Source: Pontederia crassipes (taxonomy: Eukaryota; Streptophyta; Magnoliopsida; Commelinales; Pontederiaceae). Taken from it: a stretch of DNA of 64,000 bases. The translations under genes were made by a program, and so were the position numbers. The notes under the pieces are model-generated. The model did not search any database and was not told the origin of the DNA. It was given only the letters and a program-made list of their open reading frames with translations. The stretch is taken from assembly GCA_030549335.1 (NCBI GenBank), contig JAUKPH010000019.1:15574001-15638000 (forward strand), written 5' to 3'. Of the stretch, positions 48,443 to 63,101 are shown in pieces (the stretch's first letter is position 1; the number at the start of each line of letters is the position of its first letter).

Positions 48443-49647
48443 CACTACAAGAAAGAAGTCAATTACATACTGTCAAAACCGTCCGTAATTTGTTCAAAAT
48501 CGTCGAAAATTATGATTTTCGATAGATTTTTCAACGGAACCAATCTGTCAAAAAAATGATCGTCGCAAAACGATTTTCGACGATTGGAAAAAACTCGTCG
48601 AAAGTTTTAACGGTTGTAACCGTCCCAAAAGTCCGGCGACTGCAACCGTTAAAACTTTCAGCGGTTGCAATCGTTGAGACTTTCGACGATCATCGCAACT
48701 GTCGAAACTTTCAGTGGTAGCAACCATCGAAACTTTCGGCGATCGCAATCATCGTAAAGAATTTTTATAGTATAAAAAGAATTAGCCCGTCGCCAACGAC
48801 CGGATCCATCTGCCAGCAGCCAGATCCGGCCGCCAGGCGGCTATCCGACCATCCGCGGCCAGATCTGGCTGCTCGCAGCTAGATACGCTACCTGGCGGCC
48901 GATTCGGTCGCGGAATGATCGGTCTCCCGCGGGTCGTCGGAGAGAGAGAAAGAGGGAGGGAGTGTCGCCGGTGGGTCGTCGTCCAGGAAGTCATCACGCC
49001 GGTAAGTTAGGAGAGGGAGAGAGATAGGAGAGATAGTCGTGGAGATGGAGAGAGAGATGAGAGAGGGTAAGAGGTAGAGATGAGAGGAGAGTTATAATAA
49101 GGTGACGTATATATAGGGGTAGGAATTAAAGAGGGAAAGCGGGAAACGAAAAACAAGGTGAGGGAGAGTAAATTTTTTTAATTACCGACGGTCGAGACTG
49201 TCGGAAACATTTACCGACGGCCTTGATCATCGTTAAATTTTCGATAGTACGAGCTATCGATAAGTATAATGTAAGTATACTTACATCATACAATATTTAA
49301 TTTTCTGTCACCGACGGTAATAAACCATCGACAATTTCGACGGTATGAACGATCGATAATTATATTAATAAAACACTGCTTATATTATGTTATTTTCCAC
49401 TTACCGATGGTTTGGACCGTCGAAAGTTTCGACGGACATGGTATCCGTCGAAACTTTCGACATTCATAAATGTCAAAAAATAAAATAATAATATTATAGA
49501 TTTCGTAATTTATTATTTTAGTTTCCGATGATTGTAACCGTCAAAATTTTTTACGGATTCATATTCGTCGCAAAATTCATCGCAAATTGCGAAAGATTTC
49601 TATCCGTCGAAAACTGTCCGTCAAAAAATCTCAATTTTCTTGTAGTG
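48443..49647. mobile_element. Complete non-autonomous CACTA (En/Spm) element
   Basis: It starts CACTACAAGAAAG and ends TTTTCTTGTAGTG, with 3-bp target-site duplications TTA (48440-48442; 49648-49650). Subterminal regions at both ends carry many copies of 'cgtcgaaa' / 'tttcgacgg' (about 48480-48750 and 49180-49625), the kind of array bound by CACTA transposases. The 1.2-kb element has no transposase. Its core (48785-49010) is GC-rich and resembles the complement of the 28117-29117 element ('ccagatccggccgcc', 'gcggccagatctggctg', then a GA-rich stretch). Confidence 0.9.
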
Positions 49648-49650
49648 TTA

Positions 49651-50664
49651 TATGTTGGTTTTAATGTATGTACTATAATTCAATTTCATAAAATATCATA
49701 TCAATATTCATAAATAAAAATTTAATATAGCAATCAAATGAAAAATTAGCACAATTATTCATACCACGAACTAAACGATAGATCAAGCATTCCATAATCG
49801 ACACGTTATCGTTTGTTAGTTTTTAAACAATTATCCGTTGTCAATGGTCAATTATCAAATAATCACTATTAACCAACCACAATTATAAATTTAATTAATA
49901 ATTTATCCATTATCACTAGCCATAATCATCAATTAATCATTGATCAATTATTATCTATCAATTATAATTAATCAATTGATTATAATTTAGGAGTCATTAT
50001 GTCTTAACTTCTTTGATCTTACCAATATATTAAATTATAAAATTATCCTTTAAGACTTGGGAGTCGTCTATCAACTAAATAATCATAAAAGGGAGCTTTT
50101 GTTTAGGGACACTTATCACATTCATATTTATCCATCATTTGTGGCATGCACGACTATGATGGATCTTTCATATTCGAGAGCAAAATTCAATGCATACCCT
50201 TAAAATGTATTGCATAATAATGGGTTGGTTGTGGGGTTTCTACAATCGGAACAATTGTACTTTCACTAGAGATTGAATAATCTACACTACATGTCATAAT
50301 ATTTCAATTATCTATTAACTCGCAACTTTGTTTTTTATCATTTTCACCTAAAACATTTGTCTTGCCGGTTCATAGAACCCATGCTGTGATGTCTGAACCT
50401 CGATCAAGTTCTACAGAACTCAATGAGTTACTCTAAACTTTAGTTTTCAGGTTGAATTTCATAGTACTCGTCCGTCTAACTTTTCCTCATGATTATGACC
50501 CATTATTTTTAAGTTTCTGTGTGTTAAATTTCTAATTTCATGTTTGATTCTATAGTCTAATACAACAATCAATGAAATATAAAACTACATTAATGACATA
50601 GTTAATATAGGGATTCTCTACATATCTTAAAATTGACAAAAATCCACAACTACTCTCCTTAACA
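49651..50664. other. AT-rich intergenic DNA
   Basis: Repetitive 'atcaattat/caattgat' words at about 49840-49990; no gene or element boundary recognised. Confidence 0.4.
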
Positions 50665-53582
50665 TGTGACACCCCAAGATTTCATCAAGGGCAATAGAAT
50701 AATTTTATAAGTTAATTATAATCCTTGATGAATTGAAGACGATCAAAAGGAGAATTTGAGAAGGAATAAGAATAAAATTGAAAAAGGAAAAAGTACTCCT
50801 ACTTGAAGAAGAAATTAAAAGTTAAGTAGGATTAAAAATATGATTAGAAAAGAAAAAGGAAAAGAAAGAAATATTAAATCATTTTGGGAGTAGATATCAT
50901 AATTAGATTGAGATTTATGATTTCAATTTGATTTGAGAATTTAAAAGAACATTTAATGGATATAGGACTCCCAAATAAAATAGGATTGAAAGTCTTATGG
51001 CTTAGAAATATTACAGTCATTTAATCCAAAAATTAGATGATAAAATATTACAGAATTAAATAATTCCAAAAATTAGATGATAAAATATTATCATATTAAA
51101 TAACTATGAAAATTAGAGAAAACATGGAAATAAGAGGAAAAAGTGAAAGTAGAATTTGATTGAAGAAAGTTATGGAAGAAATAAAAATAAATTTGAATAG
51201 AGATAGATTTTAATAAGTATAGTTATGAAATAATTAGTAAAATTTGAATTTAATTAAATCTGAATATCTAAGAGATAATAACTAATGATGGTAATGATTG
51301 ATGGAGAAATAGCTAAAGTCCAATATGAGTAAAAAACTCTAGTTGAGAGCTATAAATAAGGCCAAAAGGGTAGTTAGAAAATATGATTTGCCTCCACAGA
51401 ATTTTTGCATGAGAGTCCTCTCTTTCTCTTTCGTTTTCTCACAAACCGAGGCACCCGAGAACATGGGCGATATATCATTTCAAAGTTCCGACATAAGAGA
51501 ACAAGATCCAAGTGGTAGCTTCTGGATGTCAATAGGGAGGAATCATCAACCAAAGTTGCGACGTCCATGCAGTTCACAGGCAACAGGAACATAGTTAATA
51601 TTTTAATCAACTTAAGGTACATAGGGGATCCCCATGACGTCGATTTTCCGTGACATGGACCCTTAGGACCCTTAACCTAAGTATTGACTATTGTATAAAT
51701 GAATTTTGAATTGAATTGCATTAATAATCACACAAAAATTAGGGCCGAAAGTTGTGCTGAAAAGATGACTTCTCGACGACAGCAGAACCTTGCTCTGCCC
51801 GACCCAGATCCCTTGGAATTCGGATGGCAATCGAACTGATTCGGACCGAGTTCGTAAGAACCTGACCTCGGTTGAAAGGTGCGCGGCTCGGGTTCTGTAA
51901 CCCGAGTGCGACAAGAAGTGATTGTTAAGAATCCGGACCGGATTCCGACTAACTCGGCACAGATTTCGTTAATGTTTATGGATGAATGAAAGTTGAATAG
52001 GATCCGAATTGAATTTCGAATAGTCCGATTCGAGTTCTGTGATGAAGATGACTCGGGCTGAGTTATGTCAGACCCGATCTGGGTTCAGAGGACATGAAAT
52101 TAGATTAGAAAATCATAGGACGGTCCGGCCCGGGTTATTTTCCATCCGGCCCGGGTTTGATGATTGAATTGGAGTATGTATGAAAATTGGACGAATTAGC
52201 CCGGGTTTCATCCCACCCGGCTCGAGTTCTGTTGATCGAATTAGAATCAGTATGAAAATCGAACGAACCGGCCTGGGTTCCACCCCACTCGGCCCGGGTT
52301 CTATAGAAAGATGAGTATGGTAGATTATATGGGAACCAGCTCGGGTTCCATTCCACCTGGTCAGAGTTCTGAAGTTTGGAAAATGAGTTTTAAAGTTATT
52401 AAAGTATATTTAATTGTGATGATTGTATTATTGTTTATATTTGATCATATTATTATGATATTGATCTCATTGTGATGATATTGATCCTACGATTATGATT
52501 TATTGATTGATGCCTTGTGCATCCAAAATTGGAAAGAAAGTTTAACTAAAAGCAAAGATAGACGTTGTGAGTTAATCAAGATAAAAGATGCAAGGTACCT
52601 AAAATTGGGAGAACACTCAAATCAACCTATATAGTTGAAGCAGTCCTTGTGGTTGAAAGATAACTCCAAAAATAAAAATAAGTGATAAGCAGCTCTTGTG
52701 GTTGAAACAATCGTTATGGTTAAAGTTAATTATTTAAAGTTAAAGATTAATAAACAGCCTTCATGATTGAAGTATTAAACAGATTTTATGGTTGAAGCAG
52801 CTTTTGTGGTTGATGCAGCCCTCATGATTTAAGTATTGAACAACCTTTATGGTTAAAGCAGCTCTCGTGGTTGAAGTTTTGAACAATCCTTGTGGTTGAA
52901 GCAGTCTTCGTGGTTAAAGTATTGAATAGCCTTTATGATTGAAGCTGGTTGAAGTATTGAACAATTTTTATGGTTGAAGCTAAAGTAAAGAATGATTGAT
53001 TGATAAGATATTAAATTGCAGCCTTTATTGTTGAAGTATATAAATATTAATTGATTGTTAAAGATAAAAAGATAATTGCAGCCTTTATGGTTAAAGTTAA
53101 GGATAAAAGATCATTGTAGCATTTATGGTTGAAGAATAAGAATGAATGGTTGATTGATATTGAATTGTTGGTGTTAATATTAATTGAATTGCTTTTTGAT
53201 TGAAGTATAGAGAGATAATTGATAAAAAAAGAAATTATTGAATTGTAGCCTTCGTGGTTGATATATGACAAAAGATTATTGAATTACTACTTCTATGGTT
53301 GAAGTAAAGTAAATTAAAAATTGATTAATTATTTAGATAATTGATTGCAGATGTTATTGATAATGAAATTATTATTTACTAATCGTTATAGTTGATGATA
53401 AAAGATGATAGAATTATTATTTCCAGTCAATTGATCCTTGTGACTGATGGATAATGCATATTGATAATTGAAATTGTATTAATTAGGAAGTATCTTTTTC
53501 TTTTTTCTATTTCCTAAATAATTATACTACTACTGATCTAATTAGAAGTTACTTTTTAATTTAAAATTTTTGGAGTGTTACA
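50665..53582 (+). mobile_element. Chromovirus-type LTR, probably solo, with internal minisatellite
   Basis: TGTGACACCCCAAG at the start and TTTTGGAGTGTTACA at the end; TATAAATA at 51351-51358. The middle (51780-52380) has repeated 'cccgggtt(c/t)' and 'ggcccgggtt' words, related to the LTR at 39977-42638. No PBS or PPT adjoins it. The flanking 5-mers TAACA and TATGA match at three of five bases, so a target-site duplication is not certain. The last third is expanded by a short tandem repeat. Confidence 0.7.
52620..53320 (+). repeat. Minisatellite of 'cagccttYatggttgaag' units
   Basis: About 20 diverged copies of an 18-25-bp unit (for example 'gcagcttttgtggttgatgc', 'cagtcttcgtggttaaagt') with variable spacers. 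It lies inside the LTR, downstream of its promoter. Confidence 0.7.
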
Positions 53583-56019
53583 TATGATAGGGTTAAAAAA
53601 TATGTAATCATATAATACTTCAATGATATCGATATCATATGATAATGATAAAAGAAAGATGAATGAATGTCTAAAGAATTTATAAAGCAATCTTTAAAAT
53701 ATGTTAAATAATATTAATGAAAGAAAGTAAATATGTTGCGCAACTAATTAATGTAAATGGAGTTATAAATAACTCATACGACAATGGAAAAAGAAGAACG
53801 AGTTGACAATGTAAATGTTAGGTACCCTATGGGCTATGATGTTCTCGTGATGTAATATGTTACATTGTCAATGATATCTTGAAGTTAAGAATGCATGTTA
53901 AGTTAATGATATAATTATCTTAAAGAATGTTTAATTATGATGCTATCATATAAGGATAATTATATAGTTTATGACATGTATGTTATTATGACTATATTTT
54001 TGTTATGATGATAAATGCATGTCATGTAGTATCATGTAATAAATCATCATAGTATATATGATATCTACATACTCTAATTAAAAAAATTTGCACTCTAAAT
54101 TTGTATAGTCAGTAAAAAATAATTGATGATGGTTCAAGCTGGTGACAGAAGTATGTTGTTGAATAAGTTAGGATTTATATAAATGTAATGAAGTTTTATT
54201 AAAATTGAAGTCTTTTAATTATTAGACGAAGACATGATCTTATATGTGACATAAGTTTTATTTAAAACTTTTCTTATATGTGAATTAAGTTTTATTTAAA
54301 ACTTTAAGTTAAGAAGTCTTCTATTGTTTAATAAGATAATGGTGATATGTGATGATTAGACTAATGGTTGAATTTTTCAAATTACCATGATTTTAAGGGA
54401 TGTTTTTGGATGGTTACAAAAAAAGAAGATAAAATCAAGATGGGTGCATGCCATGGAACTCAAATCAACTCCTTTATTTACAATAGAGTAGCTTGCGCAT
54501 TTTACTAAACCATGTGTATATATGTTGCAAAAATAGGATATTAAGTAACAATTCTCTGGTAGTGGACCGGACCAATATATACTCGGAAGGGTTTGGCCCC
54601 TTTGAACTTTTTAAATTTTTAGTAATATATATTGATATATTAATTTTAAAATTAAAAATTTATCTAATTCTCTTAAATATTTGCATTATGATTTTATAAT
54701 ATAAATAATAACTTATCATAATGGTTATAGCATTAAAAAAATTGAATAGGAGGTCATGGGTTCAATTTTCTTATGCTCGAATTTTTTAATCTATTGATCT
54801 TTATATGATTTTACTTTTTCTCATGTTTATTCATTTTTTGGATCATTTCAAGTTCTACTAAATAATATATATTTAATTTGTTAGTGAATAATAATATTAA
54901 TTATAAACAAGTAATATATAATAACAATTAAAATGATGGTTCATGTGCTATCCCTTTTAATGGGTAACACCTTCATACGTCCATTTATCATGTTAAATTC
55001 ATGATGGATAATTATTATTATTTCGATTAATCATTTGAATGGTGATGAAAGAGCATCTGATGGTGATATCCATTAAAAGATGTAGCACAATTATTTTTTC
55101 TTAAAATAAAGATAATTGGTGAAAGAAATATTGAAATTATTAATAAAGTAAAGAAGTTTACTATTAATTAATGCATTTTATATTGAAATTATTTTTTGTG
55201 TTAGGGTGTTGAATATTCTTAACTGAGATATATATAACTAATTTGTAAAGAAAATAAATCTGATTATATTTATTAATTATTGTTCAAAATCTCGGGTGTC
55301 TCAATACTTAGCCATATGAGAATATTAGTGGACTTAATAATTGATTGAGACATAGTAACAACACTATTATATATAATTAATTAAACCAATATCAGAATAG
55401 TGACATGTTCTATAAATTAACATGCTATAATTTATTTTCCAAATTGTCCTTTTATTTTCAATCTAATTGGTACCAACTAGGTTACAAATCTCTAGACGAA
55501 AAAAAGGCCACATATATCACAAACAAAAATATAAAATAACTAATAGGTGGAGTTGGACCATTTGAGTAGTTCATCCACATGTTTCAACAATGAATCATTC
55601 ACATTGATCTTTCACCTAATTAATCGGCCTTTTCTCGAACGATCCCAAATGTTCTTTCTCTATCGTCCTTTATTCCATAGTTTATATAAACAAGTATAAT
55701 ATTAGAGTTTAAGCTCAGTAATATATGACTAATTCAGCTCAGGCTTCATCATTATTAGGACCATCAGTATACAATGCATGCTGTCTATGAAATAAGATGC
55801 ACCAAACTTTGAGATAAGTTGGCTATGAAAGAGATTAAATTAAATTTGGTATTGGAATGGTAGGTAGTACTCACGAAATAACGCCTTTCTTGTGAGGCAA
55901 TTTTTTTGAGTACTTTATGAAAATTATTACTTGGTTTTGAATTTTGATAGGTGGATGTCTGTAAACATTTTAGAGGGATATTTTTATTTTGTTTAACTAA
56001 AAAAATCAGTTTTGTTACC

Positions 56020-56065
<46 letters not shown>

Positions 56066-58132
56066 TGTGGTGGTGCGGTTGCAGTTTGCCATGGTTGTGG
56101 GCGACAACCTAGTACCATTAAAGCCAGGGGGCCATGCTTCCATTATCAAGCCACATCCTCCGAGATTTATACATAATAATAATTATTTATTTATTTATTG
56201 GTGCACATCGACTTAAGCACACTATTATTTGTCCTACCTACTTTTTTATATTATCAATATCTTAGTTTTCTTCTATAAAATAGAGAAGCGTATATTTTCC
56301 TAAAATATAATCATTTCTCTCTTTTTATTATATATTAAGTGCTATTTTCTCTTATCACTAAAATATTTGAAATAATTAAATAAAAAATTGAATTCACCGT
56401 CGTCACACAATGTTAATACTTTTAAATACTGCTAATGTAGAAAAGAAAAAAGATTATACCCTTAATAATGTGGCACTACTATAATAAAAAAATATTATTA
56501 TTTTTCAAAAAAGTTGCATGTATATTTACTTTTTTGATAATATATACATAGTGAGAGAGAATAAGGGTGAGCAAATTCATGTTGAGACGAGGTCACTTAG
56601 GTCGCGACATGATTGAATCGAATTTCAAAAACTTGTCATGATTCAATTATAATAAATTTAAAAATAAAAAAATAATGACATGAAATAAATGTAATAGCCA
56701 TCAATTAAGTTATGATATAATAATATAACACACTGTGTTTAAAATATATGATAAGATATACAAATTTTAATTAATATTAATATAAATGTGAGATCATGAG
56801 TCTTAAGATGTGAGTCAATTCCGAATGAGTCTTAAGATGTGAGAGCATGTTCTTACTTCTTACCCTAATGGAATCGGAAAAAATCGGAATAAAAATATAA
56901 AATTTCAAATCGACTATTGTTCACTCATAAGATGAGAGAGATAGACAAGGCAAGTGGGAAAGATTCCATTTAACTTGTGTGGATTGTTTGACATGCATGG
57001 CCCCTAGTTTTCCATCAAAATCCACTTGGATATGTGTGTCCCCGGATCCATGTCTACGTTTTGCCTTCTAGAGGAGGGGGAAAGAAAAAATGTATGCAAG
57101 GCAGGCCACTAATTTCTTGACCAATTAACTCGTTCTTAATTTTCCAACAATATGTAGTATATGTTCCAAGTAGCCACGGACGCAAGAGCCATTGGAAATA
57201 GAATCCCATCCACTTTAATTTATTGCTACAAGTCTTTGATTAACTAGTAATCAGTACGGATGCTGAGCAAAATGCATTCAAAAAGAGAATAATGTGGTAC
57301 TTCAACTCCTAAATTAATTAATTGGTCTCAATATTACTTCTCTCGTTGCACGTATATATGAATAATGACGATCTAATCAACTTACTTGACTCAGAAATAT
57401 AGTACAGGGAGTAGTAACACAAGTTCAAATTTCAAAATATTCAGTTTAACTATAATGTAGTCATTTATTCCTTATCATAAAGACATGAACCTTTAGCTTC
57501 CATTTTCCCTGGAGAAAACAGTTTTTTTTTTTCAATCTTCAAAATTATATATATTTTTTATTAATTTTTTTAAAAAATATCCATCTGAAACTCCGATATT
57601 TAACACTACTAACACTTGCTCGAAATCTGGATAAAATCTTATTATTTACTTTACACTTCACAACACGAGCAATTAGGTGGCCTTTAATCTTTTTGTCAAG
57701 GATTGTACCGTTTTTAAAGGTCCAAGTCCGAGCTAAATGTATTGACGGGCTTGAGATCCGGCCATATAGGATTATTTAGGCTTCACAAAAGGTTAATAGG
57801 CTTTCGGCCCACTTATCACGCATGTAAGACTAGCCTAGTTTTGTTTGTTTAATTGGTAATTAGTGTTAAAATGTGTCTCATCTTTAATTATAATTTATAT
57901 TTTATTTAAATAAATTCTCATATATGTTAATTTTAACTTCAATTATCTCTCTATGTGATCATTTGTTCCTTCAAACATAACACACAGAATAAAATCTTCA
58001 ACCACATATGAAATGAGAAAAAAATCACTTTTAGAAAAATAACAAATATCTATATTATAAAATGATAACATTTAACTCATCTTACCATTTTTGTAGTTAA
58101 ATTACCTCTTAGAATGTTTATCATTAAAAGTC
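53583..58132. other. AT-rich intergenic DNA
   Basis: No gene recognised. A (GA)n tract lies at 56020-56062. Around 54712-54770 there are weak A-box-like and B-box-like words ('tcataatggttatagc', 'gggttcaattttc') spaced as in tRNA-derived SINEs, but too degenerate to call firmly. Confidence 0.4.
56020..56062. repeat. (GA)n microsatellite
   Basis: About 20 perfect GA units, followed by a G/T-rich stretch. Confidence 0.95.
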
Positions 58133-58312
<180 letters not shown>

Positions 58313-61300
58313 GCTAATTCATATAATTCAAAAGGAGAACAATTCTAACACAAAGACATAACCAAGTGCATAACCTTAATTTTCAAAATAAATAAAATAT
58401 ATAGTTAAAGTTTATTAACTTAATTTCAACATGCCCAATTATTAATTTAAGAAAATAGACAATAACAATGAAACATTCAAATTTGGGACAAATAAATTTG
58501 TAGCTTGACTCATTGACACTCTAGGACCTTTTAATATTAAGTAGTACATTTTTTATAAATTAGATTAATTTTTTTGTATTTAGTTAAATTGACATGTACT
58601 AATCATGAATATAGTTTATCTTATTTATTATTATGAAAATTTAAAATTGTTATTCATTTAATTTATATTTATAAATTAATTTTATTTTAAAAACATCATA
58701 TATTAAATATTGGTACTTTTGTAGTTATTTTTATAAACAAACTAAATATATTATTCCAAATTGTATCTATTATATGAATAATACGAAAAACATGCATATG
58801 GACTTATTGTAGGAGCAATATTAAAGGATTTTTTAAATCCTTCAACAATATAAAATGCAGGATGTGAATGGACCACATGAAATGTTGGTGCTTTATCTTC
58901 ATATTTTTTGTGCCACAAAAAACAAATTTGAGATGGATGGTTTATTCTTTAAACTGTTCTTAAATGGTAACCACTATAGTAATATAGTATAGCATTTTAG
59001 TTTGTTCTTTTTTGTTTCAGAATACAATATAATATAGCATAAATTATTAATTCTTTTAACAAATATGCTTCTATCTTATTATCCTATATATAAATAATTG
59101 AAGAAAATATTTTAACTTAAAAATTGATAGCATCCCATGTAAGATAAATGTTTTGGGTGATTTTAACATATTTAATAGATACAATTGTAAGAAATAGTTA
59201 TAATAGCAATGTTAAATTGAGATTGGTTATTACTATAAGTCAATCTTTATTATACTAATTAAAAAAATTGACCCTCAATGATATATATATATATGGGTTT
59301 AATGAGCGTGTGAAGCGCCTTCCGTGTGAAGCGACTTTAGACATGTTTATGTTTATTTTTTTTGACATTTTTTTTCATTGATAATTTAGAGGTCATTAGA
59401 AATAACAAATATATGACACACACTAAGGTAACACCCACGCGTTGCGCGGTGAAAATATAATAATCACATTATCCGAGTGTATAAGATAAAAAAATATTTA
59501 ACATAATTTTTTATTATTATATATTTTTATTATTATATATTATTATTATTTTATTATTTTTTATTGTGCCATCTTGATAGAGCAATACAAAAATGATTTC
59601 TTTTGTCCGCTAAGATAAATATCATTATATAAAAATTATGTAAATAGTTATGACAATTTTTAATGATGTCAATGTAAATTTTACATGATATAATTAACAA
59701 CAATGACAATGTAATTTTTACATGATAAATTGAACAATAAAAATGAGCTAAATTAAGGACTGTATAAAAATATTTGGTGATAATATCTACACTATGAGAG
59801 AGAAAAATACTACTTCCTTTGAATCATTCATCTATTAAAGTTTTGTTACCCATTTTTTGTATATTAATATAAAACTAAAGTAACAATTTACTATGCTATA
59901 TGGAATCCCAAACAATAAAATTATACTTCAAAATTATAGTATATAAATTTTACCAAAGAATTTCATCAAATATTTCTTCTCTTTTTGTCTTACTATTCTC
60001 TATAAAATTGAGATATTAGTTTTATTTCATTGATTAATTCATCATGTTGTCATATCATGTATTAAGAAAAAAATTTATTACATGGTTTAATGGTTAGAAA
60101 AAAAAGGAAGGCTTGAATTAAAAAAACAAAAATAATATAATGCTTATGACGGAAAACTTAAGTAAATAATTAAAAATGATTTATTTTTACTCAATTTTCT
60201 CATCTTCCTCTTTTTTTGTTTGTTAGGAGATTTGATGTCATGAATAAAAAAATATTTAGTGTAAATTTTTTTAGATGTGCCATGCTAAATTTGTTGATTT
60301 TTTTTGTTATATTTTTTGCTACATTAATTAAGACATAAATAAAATTTCAAGAATTAATTGAATGACTAATTCATTGTATTGTCTTATGCATTCTCCTTTT
60401 ATATATTTAACTATATTGTTTAAATATAAATTTTAAAAATATTTCACTATTCTAAAGTATACCACTTTTAATATTAAAAATAGAATATTCTTTTAATTTC
60501 GAAACTTAAATATCTAATAAGTTTTTAAAGCTTTTTTTTTTTGCTTGAGATGGTTGTTTTATGATCCAGTTCAATAAATTTATTATTTAACAAAGAAATA
60601 AAATGATGAGTTAATAACAGAGCATATTGTGTTTGAAGTGAAATTTTTAAAAATGGCGTATCAAATTATTTTTGCATGATGTAACTACTCTTATTTTATA
60701 TAATAGGGTTAATATCTTTTAGAAAAATAAATATTTAAAACTAATACTTTTATAGAAAATATATCTATTAGTTGATACATATTTTTAAGTAATATACTAA
60801 GATTGTAGTTTAAATATAAATGCTTATGAAATTTTAATATCATTATTTTATAATAAAATTTTAATTAGTAGCTTTGTACCACTAATGCATAATGTTAGAG
60901 ATGAATTTGTGGCATCATCATACAAACAATTGAAATACAACAAAAGTATTTCATCATACGAAAATAAAATTTGTGTAAAATTAAAAAGGAAAAAGGTATA
61001 TAATTTATTAATACAAATTTAAGTAGAAAAATCTTAACTTCATCAATAAAAATCTTTCTAGTGCATAAAAAAAATGGTATACAAAAGAATACAAAATAAG
61101 GAAGATATATATATAAAAATATTTTATTTTATGAAGGAGCATCTTTAAAATTATATAATTGTTCTATGGTACTAAAATCTTTTAATTGTCTTTCGTTATT
61201 AATAGTCTAATAAGAAGTTATTGCTTAAAAAATAAACTGCAATGTGGTAACTAAATATTTATCTTTTCATGATTCTCTATTAAGGATTAAACTTGGTTCT

Positions 61301-63100
61301 TCTCTATTATACATAGAAAATAACTAACACATTCGCCAAAGACTTATTTAAATATGTATTGCTATTTGTTTTCCAAATAATTGTAGACTAAGTTCTTTTG
61401 AATTTTTACACAATAAATACAATTATTTATTATATTTTTCATAGTTTATTATTAGATTTTACTTATTATATATGCTTTTTAATCTATGACTATTATGTTT
61501 TTGTTTCAAATTTATAATATATATTATAACTATTATTAATACATTTTGGTGATTTTAACAATTTTAAATGGATATAAGATGAATTATACATTTTAATATT
61601 AATATAATTTATCCTTATTTCTTTTATTACCCACATGAGATTTCAAATCCTTATTTATACTTTACTATTGCATTTCTACATGCTAAATTGTTATAACTAT
61701 CATTAGGTTACCAACTTCTATAATAATAATTAAACAAAATATCATTTTTTTGCTTCTTTCTTTGATAAAATTATAATATCACTTTCAATAGTGAAAAACA
61801 AAAGAGTGAAAACTTTCAAAACAAAAGGCTATTATATACATTTGAGATGAAATGCCTCTTATAGAATCTTAAACTTTCATTTCCAATCAAATCTATAACT
61901 AAGATTAATTTTCTAACAATTCAAAGGTAAGATTATTTTTTATCAAAAATATAATCTATGTCATTGTGGATCTTATTACAGTTCATTTATCTAACTAATT
62001 TAAATTGCATAATGTTAACAAACCATAGTATAATTGGAGGAAGAATATGAGAAGGCATAATTCAATGTACAATAATATGATGATAGATTAGTTATCCATC
62101 AATTATAACAAACAATAATACTTACATACAAAAGGGAAAAAATATGGGAAGGCATAACTGAATGTGTGACGATGTATATATAAAAAGGAAAATAGTTCGA
62201 GCAAGAATATCAAAATGCAAGCACAAAACCATACATATTCTTCTCATTATTTTTCATTTACATACATATTCTCCTAATTTATTTAATTAATGATATAAGT
62301 TGGTTGTTTCGCTTACCAGTTCTTTGAGGTTGTTGAAGTAATCAATATATTTGTCATCCATATAAATGCAATATTTTTTAGAAAGTGAAGAGGGAGTAAT
62401 AAAAAGGTCATGCATCCTTAAAAAAATGGAATACAAATAATTATATATATAAAATTAATTGGCCATGATTTGGAGGTTCAAAAAAACAATTCCCATAGCG
62501 TTTTATATTATAATTTTCATGTAATAAAGGAAATATTCTATAGAGCAAAAGAAATAATCGAATATGGTCATAAATCAAAATTTTATTTTTAATGACCGAA
62601 TGTGATAAAAAAATGGTCATGAATTAAATTTTATTTTTTATTTACTACGTGATATATATATAATGACATTTAAATTTTTCAGTATGTAAATACTACGTGC
62701 ATAAAAATGGATAAGGACCACAAATACAATATGTATAAACAAATGACCAATGACAAAGATAAGTTTTTAACAATAAAATCTTAAATGAGTAAATAAATTA
62801 TAATATGAGCATAATATAACAAAATCTGTAGTTAAATAGTGATGCAGGCTAACACTCTTCAACAACATCAAATTGAGTATGTGACTGGTGCACTCAAAAT
62901 CCTTTTGATTTATCTTCTTATTTATAGTGCATAAAACAAAAGCCAGTTATCAGTTTTTAAAACTACTTTAGTAACTTGCTATATTCAGTTTCTTATTTTT
63001 CCTTTCTACTTTTTATACGATTCAATATTAAATTACTAATTAACTCCACTTGACAATAAATTATGATTTTAATTAGAACAATGATTAATATTTTTGGACA
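58313..63100. other. Very AT-rich intergenic DNA
   Basis: No coding frame, RNA gene or complete element was recognised. It holds a half Micron-like end at about 59293-59335 and a small GC hairpin 'cacccacgcgttgcgcggtg' at about 59430-59450. Confidence 0.4.
59293..59340 (+). repeat. Solitary end of the Micron-like family
   Basis: A (TA)n run is followed by 'gggtttaatgagcgtgtgaa' and 'cgtgtgaagc', closely related to the complemented right end of the element at 32515-33225. No partner end was found downstream, so the copy is truncated. Confidence 0.5.
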
Positions 63101-63101
63101 A

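Noticed and set aside
54712-54770. Possible tRNA-derived SINE head
   Set aside because: A and B boxes are recognisable but degenerate, and neither the element end nor a target-site duplication could be found.
59415-59455. GC hairpin 'cacccacgcgttgcgcggtg', like a Helitron terminus
   Set aside because: No CTRR end follows on either strand at the right distance (the nearest is CTTAG), and no partner 5' end was seen.
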